NCBI RefSeq assembly: GCF_029382225.1
Contig: NZ_JARLTC010000007.1
Location: forward strand, 248,001 to 312,000
Source: Spongiactinospora sp. TRM90649
Lineage (GTDB): Bacteria; Actinomycetota; Actinomycetes; Streptosporangiales; Streptosporangiaceae
DNA length: 64,000 bases
Direction: 5' to 3'
Each line of letters opens with the position of its first letter. Positions within the stretch are counted from its first letter, which is position 1. The translations under genes were made by a program, and so were the position numbers. The notes below the pieces were generated by a model, which saw nothing but the letters and a program-made list of their open reading frames with translations, searched no databases and had not been told where the DNA came from. This document shows, in pieces, positions 7,639 through 15,508 of the stretch.

Positions 7639-9225
7639 TCAGGCCACCCGCCTCTCCGTAGCGCCGGTTGCCGAAAGCCCGGCCCGTGACTCCAGGGCTT
7701 GGAGGCTCGCGCGCCAGCGTTGGCGTTCGGCGACCATGCGCAGCAGGCGCAGGGCAAGGGGTGGCAGGCTGGCGTCTCCGGCCGGAACGGGTTTCCAGGT
7801 GTAGCGGTGCGGGTCGGTCGGCTCCCGGTCGAGACCGAGGGCTTCCATGACCCAGGTGCGGCGGTCCTGCCGGTGTTCGGCGAGGGTCTTGTTGGACCAC
7901 TTGCGGGAGACCAGGACGCGGCGGCCCGCGTAGCCGAGGTGGTCCGGCTTGTGCGCCTTGCCACGGCAGCGGCCCGGTGTCATGCCCGCGCTGGCGTTCT
8001 TGGGCTGGACGCCGTAGCGCAGCCAGTTCGGGCAGGACGGCGAGCAGGGCTCGTAGCGCAGCGCCTCGATCAGGCGGGCCGCGTGGTCGCGTCTCCTGAT
8101 GTCATCGGAGTCGAGCGTGTCGCCGATCGACTTGGTGAGGTACTTGGACAGATACCGGATGCACTGGTCGGCGTCCGGTGTTCCGGCGAGCACGCCTTGC
8201 ACGTCGAGCTGGTCACCGAACCGCAGGACGTGCATCGGGTCGGTGACGTCATCGAGGGCCTGTTCCCAGGTGGGCAGGACTTCGCCGGTCGCCGGGTCGA
8301 GGTAGCCGACGTCGTCGCTCCAGACGGGCAGGTGATCGCCCTCGAACGCCACCCGATCCACGGCGGGCCACCAGACCTGGTGATAGGTGGCCGCAGCGAT
8401 CTGCTTCAGCTCGGCGCGGGGGAGCGTCCCGCGGATCGCCATGTGCAGGTGCGGCGCGAGCCGTTTCTGTGGCTCGACGGTGGCGAAGTACTGCACGTCA
8501 TAGCCCGCCACCCGCCGCAGGTTCTGCACGAACCGGTCCACCAGCTTGGAGAAATGCAGCGCGTCCCGGGCGGCTCGCGCGTAGTCGTAGGTGCCGGGAT
8601 CGACGGGTGCGCCCTCGCGGACCTTGCCGTAGGACGGCAGGGTGAGCGTGACGAACAGCGATGGCCGGTAGACCTTGCCGTCGGGGCTGGCGTAGGTCCG
8701 GCCAAGGGTGAAGTCGGTCATCTTCCGGCGCGGAAGGTCGGGGGCGTCCTGTCGCCGCCTGGTCGAGCGGGAGCGCTTGCCCGCCGTACGCCCGAGCACG
8801 TTGCCGCGCAGGCCCGCCGTATGCATCTCCGCGTCCAGCGCGCTGATCAGCTCGTCCAGCTCGGAGGTGTCCTGCCCGGCCGCAGCGGCGATGTCCCGTT
8901 CGGCCTGTGTGTCCGCTCGGAAGGCGACGAGCCAGCGCTGTTCCTCGTTGGGCTCATCGGGAGTGATGACGGGCTCTTCTTCGAGGTGCCAGCCCTCACG
9001 GCACTGGGCCACCCGCAGCAGGCGGTTCCGCTTGGCGCAGGAGGGACACTTGGCGTCCAGGGTCGCGCCGCACGGGATGTCGATGTTCTCTGACGTCCCC
9101 GTCAGGGTGTCCAGGCGTCGCACGGTGACCGGGCGGACGCATACACCGTGCTGCTTGGCGACCTCCACGGCGACATCGAGCGCGAGCGGCATCGCCTGGC
9201 GTTCGGCGCGAGTCAGCGCGGTCAT
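7639..9225 (-). CDS. RepSA-like rolling-circle replication initiator
   Basis: A 528-residue replication initiator of the HUH class carried by AICEs. The N-terminus has a zinc-binding CGATLDAKCPSCAKRN segment (about 50-70). The HUH motif APHLHMAIRG is near residue 270 and the catalytic region IRYLSKYLTKS near 375 supplies the tyrosine that nicks the double-strand origin. The ATG at 9225 with GAGGAGGTG 5 bp upstream was chosen over a longer frame because it overlaps the stop of the preceding zinc-ribbon gene (ATGA). It should make the excised element replicate transiently. Part of its coding sequence (8971-9042) has a degenerate copy at 19051-19122. Confidence 0.88.
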   Translation of the reverse strand: MTALTRAERQAMPLALDVAVEVAKQHGVCVRPVTVRRLDTLTGTSENIDIPCGATLDAKCPSCAKRNRLLRVAQCREGWHLEEEPVITPDEPNEEQRWLVAFRADTQAERDIAAAAGQDTSELDELISALDAEMHTAGLRGNVLGRTAGKRSRSTRRRQDAPDLPRRKMTDFTLGRTYASPDGKVYRPSLFVTLTLPSYGKVREGAPVDPGTYDYARAARDALHFSKLVDRFVQNLRRVAGYDVQYFATVEPQKRLAPHLHMAIRGTLPRAELKQIAAATYHQVWWPAVDRVAFEGDHLPVWSDDVGYLDPATGEVLPTWEQALDDVTDPMHVLRFGDQLDVQGVLAGTPDADQCIRYLSKYLTKSIGDTLDSDDIRRRDHAARLIEALRYEPCSPSCPNWLRYGVQPKNASAGMTPGRCRGKAHKPDHLGYAGRRVLVSRKWSNKTLAEHRQDRRTWVMEALGLDREPTDPHRYTWKPVPAGDASLPPLALRLLRMVAERQRWRASLQALESRAGLSATGATERRVA

Positions 9226-9377
9226 TCGTCCACCTCCTCGTCGCCGACGTCGAGGAGCGCTCCGGTGCCGCACTCACGGCACTCGATGAGCAGGCGCGCC
9301 AGGTCGAACCACAGCGTGTCCATCGCGCCGCACGCCGCGCAGCGCAGGCCGGTCAGGATGTGCCCGATCTCAACCAC
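9222..9377 (-). CDS. Small zinc-ribbon protein in the AICE core operon
   Basis: A 51-residue protein with two C-x2-C pairs (CAAC at about 13-16 and CREC at about 33-36), hence a treble-clef or ribbon zinc site. The GTG start at 9377 has GGGCGG upstream, overlaps the tra stop by 8 bp, and the stop overlaps the rep start (ATGA), so it is embedded in a tightly coupled tra-orf-rep-xis-int chain. It may assist Rep or Tra or bind DNA. No named family recognised. Confidence 0.7.
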   Translation of the reverse strand: MVEIGHILTGLRCAACGAMDTLWFDLARLLIECRECGTGALLDVGDEEVDE

Positions 9378-10827
9378 GGGTGCCGCCCTTCCGAACATCC
9401 GGAGCCGCCTGCTGGGCAGGGGCGTACTCGGCGACCATGGCTGCGATGTCCTCGTCGGAGACGTAGGCCGCTCGCACCCGCACTGGGTCGGGTTCGGATT
9501 CCAGCCGCACGTACCCGATGCCCGCGCCCTGTTCCGGGATGGGAGAGATGTGGTCGGCCAGTGCGCCGCGATCCCGTGCGCCGTCGCCGAGGACCATGTC
9601 CACCTGCTCGGACTCGTCGAGCCGGAGGGCGATCTTGTCGGGGAACAGGTTGCGGATGTTCATGACCTCTTTGCGCGGGTCCTGGAGGGCGGCGAGGACG
9701 CCCACGCCCACCGCGCGGCCCTGGGTGGTGAGGGTGGCCAGCGCGGCGGAGATCCGCAGCTTGAGGCCCTTGTCGGACTGGTAGGCGGTCAGGAACGCCA
9801 CCTCGTCCACCACGACGAGCACGAACGGGTCGTGCCGGGTGGGTGTGTGCGTACGCTGACGGCCCGCGAACCGGTCGGCTCGTTCCTGCATGACGGCCAC
9901 GGCCGCCTCAAGCAGGTCGGCGCACTCGGCCGGGGTGGCGGCGTAACGCTTACCGAAGAGCGCCCGCCCGAAGGACAGCTCCATCCGCTTGGGGTCCAGC
10001 GCCCATACCTGAACCAGCCCTGCCCGGACGGCGGGCAGCAGCCCACGGATCAGCGACCAGATGACCGACCCCTTGCCGGCCCCGGTCGCACCCGCGACGA
10101 GGACATGGGTTCCGTGGACGCGTAGCCGCCACGGCCTGCCGTCCTCTTGTGCCCCGACCTCTACCGGACCTACGGAGACCACATCCGAGATGGGTACGGC
10201 GGGCAGCGGCGTGGCGAGCGGATCCCGCCGAGGAAAGGTCAGGACGAGCCGACCGGCACGAGCGATCGCCACGCGGCAGCTCCGGGAGCCGAAGCCGTGC
10301 GCCAGGTGATCGACGCGATCGGTCCAGTCCTTGACCGACTGCCCCGTCAGCATTCGCACCGTGACCAGGTCGGCCCACGAAGTGCACGTGACGCCCACCA
10401 GGTGCGGAAGGTAGTCCCGGCCACGCAGGTGTCTTCCCAGGCCGGAGACCACCATGACCGGCTGCCAGTGCCGCCGGTAGATGCGGAAGCGGCGCCAGAA
10501 GGCCAGGAGCCGCCAGCCGGTCAGCCGGAGGAACGAGGCCCGGTCGACCAGGCTCCAGATGGCCAGGCCGAGGATGGGGGAGACGGCCAGGCCGAGGCCC
10601 CACCGCCAGCCGTACAGGATCGACACCGACATGAGCGCCACGACCCCGGTCGAGGCGAGAGGATGCCGCCACACCGTGCGGACGACGGCCGCCAGTGCGC
10701 GGCAGACGAAGACGGTGACGACGACGATCGTGGGTGTCCGGACGACGGCCGGGCGGAAGACCACGGCCGTGTCGGGAGTGGTGGAGACGAGATTTCGGGT
10801 CTCGTCTCCCGGAAGTTTCCTGAGCAT
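9370..10827 (-). CDS. FtsK/SpoIIIE-type conjugative DNA translocase (TraSA/TraB-like)
   Basis: A 485-residue transfer protein. Two or three N-terminal hydrophobic segments (about 30-55, 60-95) anchor it in the membrane. The motor domain has Walker A GATGAGKGS (about 248-256), Walker B FVLVVVDEVAF (about 338) and the TTQGRAVGVGVLAALQDP segment typical of FtsK-like ATPases. In AICEs this single protein pumps double-stranded plasmid DNA between mycelia. Start ATG 10827 with AGAGGT upstream. It heads the rep-xis-int chain. Confidence 0.9.
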   Translation of the reverse strand: MLRKLPGDETRNLVSTTPDTAVVFRPAVVRTPTIVVVTVFVCRALAAVVRTVWRHPLASTGVVALMSVSILYGWRWGLGLAVSPILGLAIWSLVDRASFLRLTGWRLLAFWRRFRIYRRHWQPVMVVSGLGRHLRGRDYLPHLVGVTCTSWADLVTVRMLTGQSVKDWTDRVDHLAHGFGSRSCRVAIARAGRLVLTFPRRDPLATPLPAVPISDVVSVGPVEVGAQEDGRPWRLRVHGTHVLVAGATGAGKGSVIWSLIRGLLPAVRAGLVQVWALDPKRMELSFGRALFGKRYAATPAECADLLEAAVAVMQERADRFAGRQRTHTPTRHDPFVLVVVDEVAFLTAYQSDKGLKLRISAALATLTTQGRAVGVGVLAALQDPRKEVMNIRNLFPDKIALRLDESEQVDMVLGDGARDRGALADHISPIPEQGAGIGYVRLESEPDPVRVRAAYVSDEDIAAMVAEYAPAQQAAPDVRKGGTRG

Positions 10828-10913
10828 AAGCTGGTGACCTCTCTCGTGATCGCATCAGGGGAGAAACCAGGGGCCGCCGGAAGTAGCCGCTTCCAGCGGC
10901 CCCGCCTTGTCTC

Positions 10914-11216
10914 TCAGGCCGCCTCGTCGCATGGAGGGGCCTGGATGTGGAGCCGCTCGCAGTCGGCGAGGTAGCGCGTCGCGTTGTCCGCGATCTCCCG
11001 GGCCAGCGCCACGTCATGGGCGCTGACCTGTCCGCCGCCCGATGTCGAGATCGACACGTTGGCCTCCGTGGTGCTGAGGCTCAGGTACGGCCGGGCATCG
11101 TCGATGACGAGCGCGCGGACGCTGATGTCGGGCGTGAGGAAGGAGACGGACACGTCCGTCTCGCCGCCCTCGCGCAGCGACACCGTGACGTAGGTGTACG
11201 GCTCGCGGGCGGTCAC
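10914..11216 (-). CDS. AICE small protein, unknown function
   Basis: A 100-residue protein with no family I can name. It is beta-rich in the N-terminal 65 residues (YTYVTVSLREGG, SVSFLTPDISVRALVIDD) and helical at the C-terminus. The GTG start is preceded by AAGGAGG at ideal spacing and overlaps the stop of the upstream Pra-like gene (GTGA), so expression is coupled to it. Genes at this position between pra and tra in related elements are usually uncharacterised. Confidence 0.65.
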   Translation of the reverse strand: MTAREPYTYVTVSLREGGETDVSVSFLTPDISVRALVIDDARPYLSLSTTEANVSISTSGGGQVSAHDVALAREIADNATRYLADCERLHIQAPPCDEAA

Positions 11217-11614
11217 TGCGCCTCCTTGACGGGCTTGGCAGTGCGCGGCGCGCGCATCGCCCGGACCCGGATGGAGTAGGCGAGCCGTCCGGCCGCGTTG
11301 ACGTACGGCGTGACGGTGAGGCCGTCGAACTCGACCGGCGTGAACGGCGATCCCGGGGCCGCCGGTGGAACGGTCGGCTCGTCGCTACCGAGGATTTTCA
11401 CCGCGACCGTCTTCTGAGCCGCCTTCAGCGCAGGATCGGCGTCCATGACCGCGACCTGCCAGACCGGCTCACCGCTCTGCTTGTCGCGTGCCTGCACGAA
11501 GCGCTCCCGCGTGGAGGCGTCGAAGTCCTTGACCTTCTCGACCTCCCCGACGATGTAGCAGCCGTGCGGGAACACCTGGTCGAAGGCGACCGGGATGGGG
11601 CCCTGTATGGCCAT
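11213..11614 (-). CDS. Pra-like activator of AICE replication, integration and excision
   Basis: A 133-residue protein resembling the family annotated in actinomycetes as plasmid replication, integration and excision activator; conserved text includes GPIPVAFDQVFPHGCYIVGEVE and PVEFDGLTVTPYVN. In pSAM2 Pra turns on rep, xis and int and is itself repressed by KorSA. Here the gene lies directly downstream of the operator cluster 11633-11697 and adjacent to a GntR gene, reproducing that circuit. AAGGAGA precedes the ATG by 6 bp. The family link is from memory of the sequence type, not a search. Confidence 0.65.
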   Translation of the reverse strand: MAIQGPIPVAFDQVFPHGCYIVGEVEKVKDFDASTRERFVQARDKQSGEPVWQVAVMDADPALKAAQKTVAVKILGSDEPTVPPAAPGSPFTPVEFDGLTVTPYVNAAGRLAYSIRVRAMRAPRTAKPVKEAQ

Positions 11615-11632
11615 GATCTGTCTCCTTACATT

Positions 11633-11697
11633 CTTGTGCGGTCATCCGCTTGTGCGGACAAGTTGAGAGTAGCTGAACGGGACTCGTCCGGACAAGT
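11633..11697. promoter_or_regulatory. Operator cluster for the GntR/KorSA-like repressor
   Basis: This stretch between the pra-like gene and the GntR gene contains half-sites CTTGTGCGG (11633-11641), an inverted pair CTTGTGCGGACAAG (11649-11662) and GTCCGGACAAG (11687-11697). A related site, CACTTGTCTGC, occurs at 12463-12473 in front of the GntR gene. Repeated CTTGTSCG-type half-sites on both sides of one GntR gene point to repression of pra and autoregulation. Confidence 0.6.
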
Positions 11698-11723
11698 GAT
11701 TGAGCGTGTCGGAGAAGTAAGAT

Positions 11724-12440
11724 CTACCTCACTTGGTAGACGTCCTCCAGCTCATGGAGGGAGCCGGGCAAGGCAATGCTCAAGGTCAGCACCACGGCTC
11801 CTGATGGATCATGCACGGTCGCCAGGACTCCGAGGACGGCGTTGGCGCTTCCCAGCAGTTCCGCCTCTTCCTCGGTGGGCTTGCGGGCGGTCAGCCGTTC
11901 GGTGATGTGGTCGAAACGGAGATGCTTGACCGCCTGGAGGTGCTGCCGGATGCCCTGCCGCAAGGGGGCGGGCTTGTCCACGTCGGTGCCGACCGCGATC
12001 TCAAGCGGGAACCACAGCGTTTCCACGGCCGAGGGCCTGCCGCCCTGCATGGCCACGCGCGTGCGGGCGATGACGGGCGTTCGTTCGGCGACTCCCATAA
12101 GGCGTGCGATGTGGCGCGGGGCGGCCACGCGCCGGACATCCATGACGTTCGTCTGGTCCTCGGGACGCTCCGCAGTACCGAGGCCGGGGCGGATCCGATC
12201 GACGGCGGCTTCCGGGCGGCCCTTCACGAAGGACCCGCGCCCGTGCTCACGCTCGATCCACCCTTGCATGGCAAGTGTCTGAAGGGCCCGGACGACGGTC
12301 GTTCTTCCCACACCAAACTCCCGGACGAGCTGCGTCTCAGAGGGCAGCATGTCACCGGGGGAGTACTCGCCCGCTTCGATGCGCCGCTGAAGCGCGGTCA
12401 TCACCTGGGCGTACTTCGGTGGGGCGAACTCCATGCTCAT
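11724..12440 (-). CDS. GntR/HutC-family repressor (KorSA-like)
   Basis: A 238-residue regulator. The N-terminal winged helix (MLPSETQLVREFGVGRTTVVRALQ, about 31-54, then GWIEREHGRGSFV) is joined to a C-terminal UTRA ligand-binding domain (about 90-235). KorSA of pSAM2 has this architecture and keeps the element integrated by repressing pra. The two start codons ATG 12440 and ATG 12434 cannot be separated. Operator-like repeats lie on both sides. A ligand for UTRA is not predictable. Confidence 0.85.
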   Translation of the reverse strand: MSMEFAPPKYAQVMTALQRRIEAGEYSPGDMLPSETQLVREFGVGRTTVVRALQTLAMQGWIEREHGRGSFVKGRPEAAVDRIRPGLGTAERPEDQTNVMDVRRVAAPRHIARLMGVAERTPVIARTRVAMQGGRPSAVETLWFPLEIAVGTDVDKPAPLRQGIRQHLQAVKHLRFDHITERLTARKPTEEEAELLGSANAVLGVLATVHDPSGAVVLTLSIALPGSLHELEDVYQVR

Positions 12441-12467
12441 GTCAACCGCCCGATCGCTCTTGCACTT

Positions 12468-12483
12468 GTCTGCATAAGCAGAC
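12468..12483. promoter_or_regulatory. Palindromic operator upstream of GntR gene
   Basis: GTCTGC-ATAA-GCAGAC is a perfect inverted repeat with a 4-bp spacer, 28 bp before the GntR start. It contains the CTTGTCTGC half-site related to those at 11633-11697. Confidence 0.6.
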
Positions 12484-12533
12484 TAGCGGTTGACCGTGAG
12501 TGTGTCATGGGCTGTGCAGGCAGAGGTGCCTAC

Positions 12534-12836
12534 CTATCTCGCCAATCCCATCAGCAGGAAAGTCCAGACCGTTTCACAGTTGGCGAGCGACCATGCGTCG
12601 CTATAGGCCACGGTCCGCCGTCCGTCGCGCACGGTGGTCCGGCGAATGAATCCCAATCCACCAGAAGTGCACAACTCGTAAAACGTAGTGCGGTGCTCGT
12701 GGCACGTCCATTTGACCACATGAATGTGGGTGAAGCGGCAGAATTCATGCCATGCCAGAAGCGTGTAATTTGGCTTAGGTGGTGAAGGGTGCGGAGCCAC
12801 GCACTCCATACCCTCAAACCAGATACGGGCGCTCAT
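12534..12836 (-). CDS. AICE hypothetical protein
   Basis: A 100-residue protein of unknown family. It has several Cys, His and Trp residues (HEFCRFTHIHVVKWTCHEH) that could bind a metal. The ATG overlaps the stop of the upstream gene (ATGA), so the two are translated together. GC content and codon use are more moderate than in the AICE core. Confidence 0.55.
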   Translation of the reverse strand: MSARIWFEGMECVAPHPSPPKPNYTLLAWHEFCRFTHIHVVKWTCHEHRTTFYELCTSGGLGFIRRTTVRDGRRTVAYSDAWSLANCETVWTFLLMGLAR

Positions 12837-13246
12837 GTCTGGATGCGGTCGAAAACAACCGTGCCGGCGGGGCCTCTGCTCGCGTGGAAGATCACCTGTC
12901 TGCGCCAGCCGTCCGGAGCCGCCCCGAACTCGTAGACGCGGTGGATGATCCGGCCCCAGGCCACTGTCTCCGGGTCGAGCTTACGGAGGGCGGTACGGAG
13001 GGCGTCCATCGCCGTGGCGTGCCCAGAACTGGCCCCGCATGCCCCCAGGCCGACCGGGTTCCCGACGATGACCTGGACCTCCCACTCGAACATCTCGCAC
13101 GGGTGCTCAGCCGGACCATCGCAGTACAGGCAGTCCTCGCGCGAGGACGGGGCGATGCCCAGACTTGCCGCTCCCACAGATCCGCGACGCATGACAATCA
13201 TCCACCCGCGTCCGTCGCATGTGGTGCACTTGATCGGCTTGCTCAT
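12833..13246 (-). CDS. AICE hypothetical protein with zinc-knuckle motifs
   Basis: A 137-residue protein starting MSKPIKCTTCDGRGW; a C-x2-C-x-G-x-G knuckle like the DnaJ cysteine motif is followed by CLYCDGP at about 42-48, so a two-knuckle zinc site is likely. The remainder has no recognised domain. ATG 13246 lacks a clear Shine-Dalgarno. It lies divergent from the XRE gene and overlaps the next gene by 4 bp. It may be a small regulator or a partner of the downstream gene. Confidence 0.55.
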   Translation of the reverse strand: MSKPIKCTTCDGRGWMIVMRRGSVGAASLGIAPSSREDCLYCDGPAEHPCEMFEWEVQVIVGNPVGLGACGASSGHATAMDALRTALRKLDPETVAWGRIIHRVYEFGAAPDGWRRQVIFHASRGPAGTVVFDRIQT

Positions 13247-13365
13247 GCCGTAAAGGATGAACGCGGCGCACAGGCCCGCCAATTACACGGTGATATTGCA
13301 CGGTGAGATATAAAGAGGAGTGAGGCGATGCCGTGCCTGCGGAAACCGGCATTTGGGAGGGTCGA

Positions 13366-14585
13366 ATGCAGCATAATGCTTTCGATCCGCTTAATCTGCC
13401 GGATTGGCTATGGGATCGCGATGATACTCGGGAAATTCTGAAGAGCCGCGATATAGGCGGATTGTTCGGGCTTGTGGCGAAGTACTGCGGTGCCAGCCAG
13501 GTCCGCATCGGCACGGCGACCGGCCTGTCTCAAGGGCGGGTCAGCCAGATCATGCGCAGGCACCTCGCCATCAGCGAGCTGGAGGTCTTCGATCGCATCG
13601 CCACCGGGCTCGGACTACCCGACCACGCGCGCATCCTGCTTGGCCTCGCCCCGCGCGATATCGCCTCACCCAGAGATGATCACGCCAACGCCCACCAGGA
13701 GCAGAGCACCGAGCTGACCGCCCGCCTCGAAGCCGCTGCCGCCATCGACCCGACCATGGTCATGATCCTCACCACCGAGACCAATAACCTGCGGCTCATG
13801 GACCGTCGCCTCGGGGGAGCGGCCATCGCCGACAAGATGCGCGCTCAGCTCAACCAGATCGAACGCGCCCACCGCCACGCCGTACGGCCCGGCATTCGAA
13901 GCAGCCTCGCGCACGTCTACGCCGAGACCGCCTCACTGGCCGGATGGCAGGCCATCCACACCGGTGCGCGCTCAACGACGCCTGGAATCTCTACGAACAG
14001 GCCAAGTCCGCCGCCCGCGAAGCCGACGACCCCGCCGTCCTGGCCTACGTCTCCGGCGAACAGGCCTACGTGCTCATGGAGCTGCAACGGCCCGGCGAAG
14101 CCGCGGAAGTACTGCGCCACGTCCACCGATCTCACGCCGACCGGATCCCTGCCAGGCTGCGAACCTGGATGTCGGCCGCAGAGGGCGAAGCCGCCGCGAT
14201 CCTCGGAGACGAGGCCGCCTGTCGCAGCGCACTCGACCAGGCCGCCGCCCTATTGCCGGAAGGCGACGCCGACCCCGGCATGCCCTACCTGTCGATCAAC
14301 GCCCACCATCTGAGCCGCTGGCGCGGTGCCTGCCTCATCAACTTCGGCGACGCCGCCACCGTCGAAGACCTCCGCTCGTCCCTGGCGGGCATGGACGGCA
14401 CCTACAACCGCGCCGAAGCCGGCCTTCGCTGCGACTTGGGCCTCGCCCTGCTCGCCGCCGGTGACGCCGAAGCCGCCCAACCGCACATCCACCGCGCCCG
14501 CCAGCTCGCCGACATGACCGGCTCCCGCCGCTTCCGCCGACGCGTGGACGAACTGCTCCAGGCGGTCAACCGCGCTCTGCGTTGA
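13366..14585 (+). pseudogene. XRE-family regulator with TPR-like C-terminal domain, frameshifted
   Basis: Two frames join to one actinobacterial helix-turn-helix plus TPR regulator of about 405 residues. Part one (13366 to about 13970) has the DNA-binding domain, VRIGTATGLSQGRVSQIMRR. Part two (about 13968-14585) has the TPR-like helices (DAWNLYEQAKSAAREADDPA and so on). The frame changes by -1 at GCGCGC 13965-13970, where two extra bases, or one missing, break the family text GWQAI..TGALNDAW. GGGAGGG precedes ATG 13366. The protein ends as a roughly 230-residue truncate unless this is a sequencing error or the run is slippery. Confidence 0.75.
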
Positions 14586-15129
14586 GCCGTTCGCGAGCCG
14601 CGTACACCCCGATCAAGGTCCCTGACGTCCAGACATCCCCGCGCGCCACCATGCCCGGGATCTCCGCCATCGGCACCCACTCGATCAGGTCCGCCTCCAC
14701 CTCATCCCCGGTAGGCGCCCCGATGAGGTCCGCCCCACGGCACAACACGATGTGATGCTCCGCGTCCACCATCCCGGCCATCGGCTGATAGGTCACCAGA
14801 TGCTCGACCTCCTTGGGCCGGTACCCGGTCTCCTCCTCCACCTCCCGTGCCGCAGTGGTCAGCGCGTCCTCATCCCCGTCGATCAGCCCGCCCGGCAGCT
14901 CCCACCCCCACCGGTCGAACACGAACCGATGCCGCCACATCATCAGCACCCGCTCCTGCTCGTCCACCACCACCGCGATCGCCGCCCGATCCAGATGCAC
15001 CACATGGTGCTCGAACCGCTCCCCATCCGGGATCTGCACATCAGCCAGCCCCACCCGGATCCACCGGTTGTCATAGACCAGCCGTTCCCCATGGACGACC
15101 CAGCGCGACCGCTCTTCATTGGAAGCCAC
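14566..15129 (-). CDS. Nudix hydrolase, possible Pif-like immunity factor
   Basis: A 187-residue Nudix protein. The Nudix box is complete at about 80-102 (GGLIDGDEDALTTAAREVEE with the final ETGY), giving Mg2+-dependent diphosphate hydrolysis. The substrate cannot be inferred; the layout resembles ADP-ribose pyrophosphatases. In pSAM2 the Nudix protein Pif prevents redundant transfer between cells carrying the element, and a Nudix gene beside a regulator in an AICE suggests the same role. It converges on, and overlaps by 20 bp, the XRE gene. Confidence 0.82.
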   Translation of the reverse strand: MASNEERSRWVVHGERLVYDNRWIRVGLADVQIPDGERFEHHVVHLDRAAIAVVVDEQERVLMMWRHRFVFDRWGWELPGGLIDGDEDALTTAAREVEEETGYRPKEVEHLVTYQPMAGMVDAEHHIVLCRGADLIGAPTGDEVEADLIEWVPMAEIPGMVARGDVWTSGTLIGVYAARERLNAERG

Positions 15130-15508
15130 ACCGCGAAGCTACCGGCTGAGCCACCCTCCGTACACGGCATCCACCAGCCAGTGCTCGGATACTGCCGAAT
15201 TCCCCTCATGTAGATCAAGGCGGCAGCGCTCCGCGCCGCCGCGCGGCCCCACGCCCGCTCGGCGGCCGGGCATGCGGCCTGGAGGCCGGTCCCAGCCGCC
15301 AGCAGCTCGGGCCGCGCTGCGGCCGACACGCCGACTGGTCCCGAGGAACCGACACACTGGTCACGCCACCGCACCATGCAGCACGACGATCGCCACGGAG
15401 TGGCCGAGCTCTTGTCGTGGTTGGGGGCGATCGCAGGGCCAGAGCTTCGTTCCTCAGCCCTGGCCCACCGGGCTACATAGGGCTCTCTGCGCCGCCTCGC
15501 ATTTTAAG
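15130..15508. other. AICE intergenic region, nothing recognised
   Basis: 379 bp between the Nudix start and the NACHT stop. It holds the Nudix promoter. It is GC-rich with several self-complementary GCCGCC/GGCGGC blocks but no clear gene, and it marks the switch from core AICE sequence to the low-GC cargo. Confidence 0.4.
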
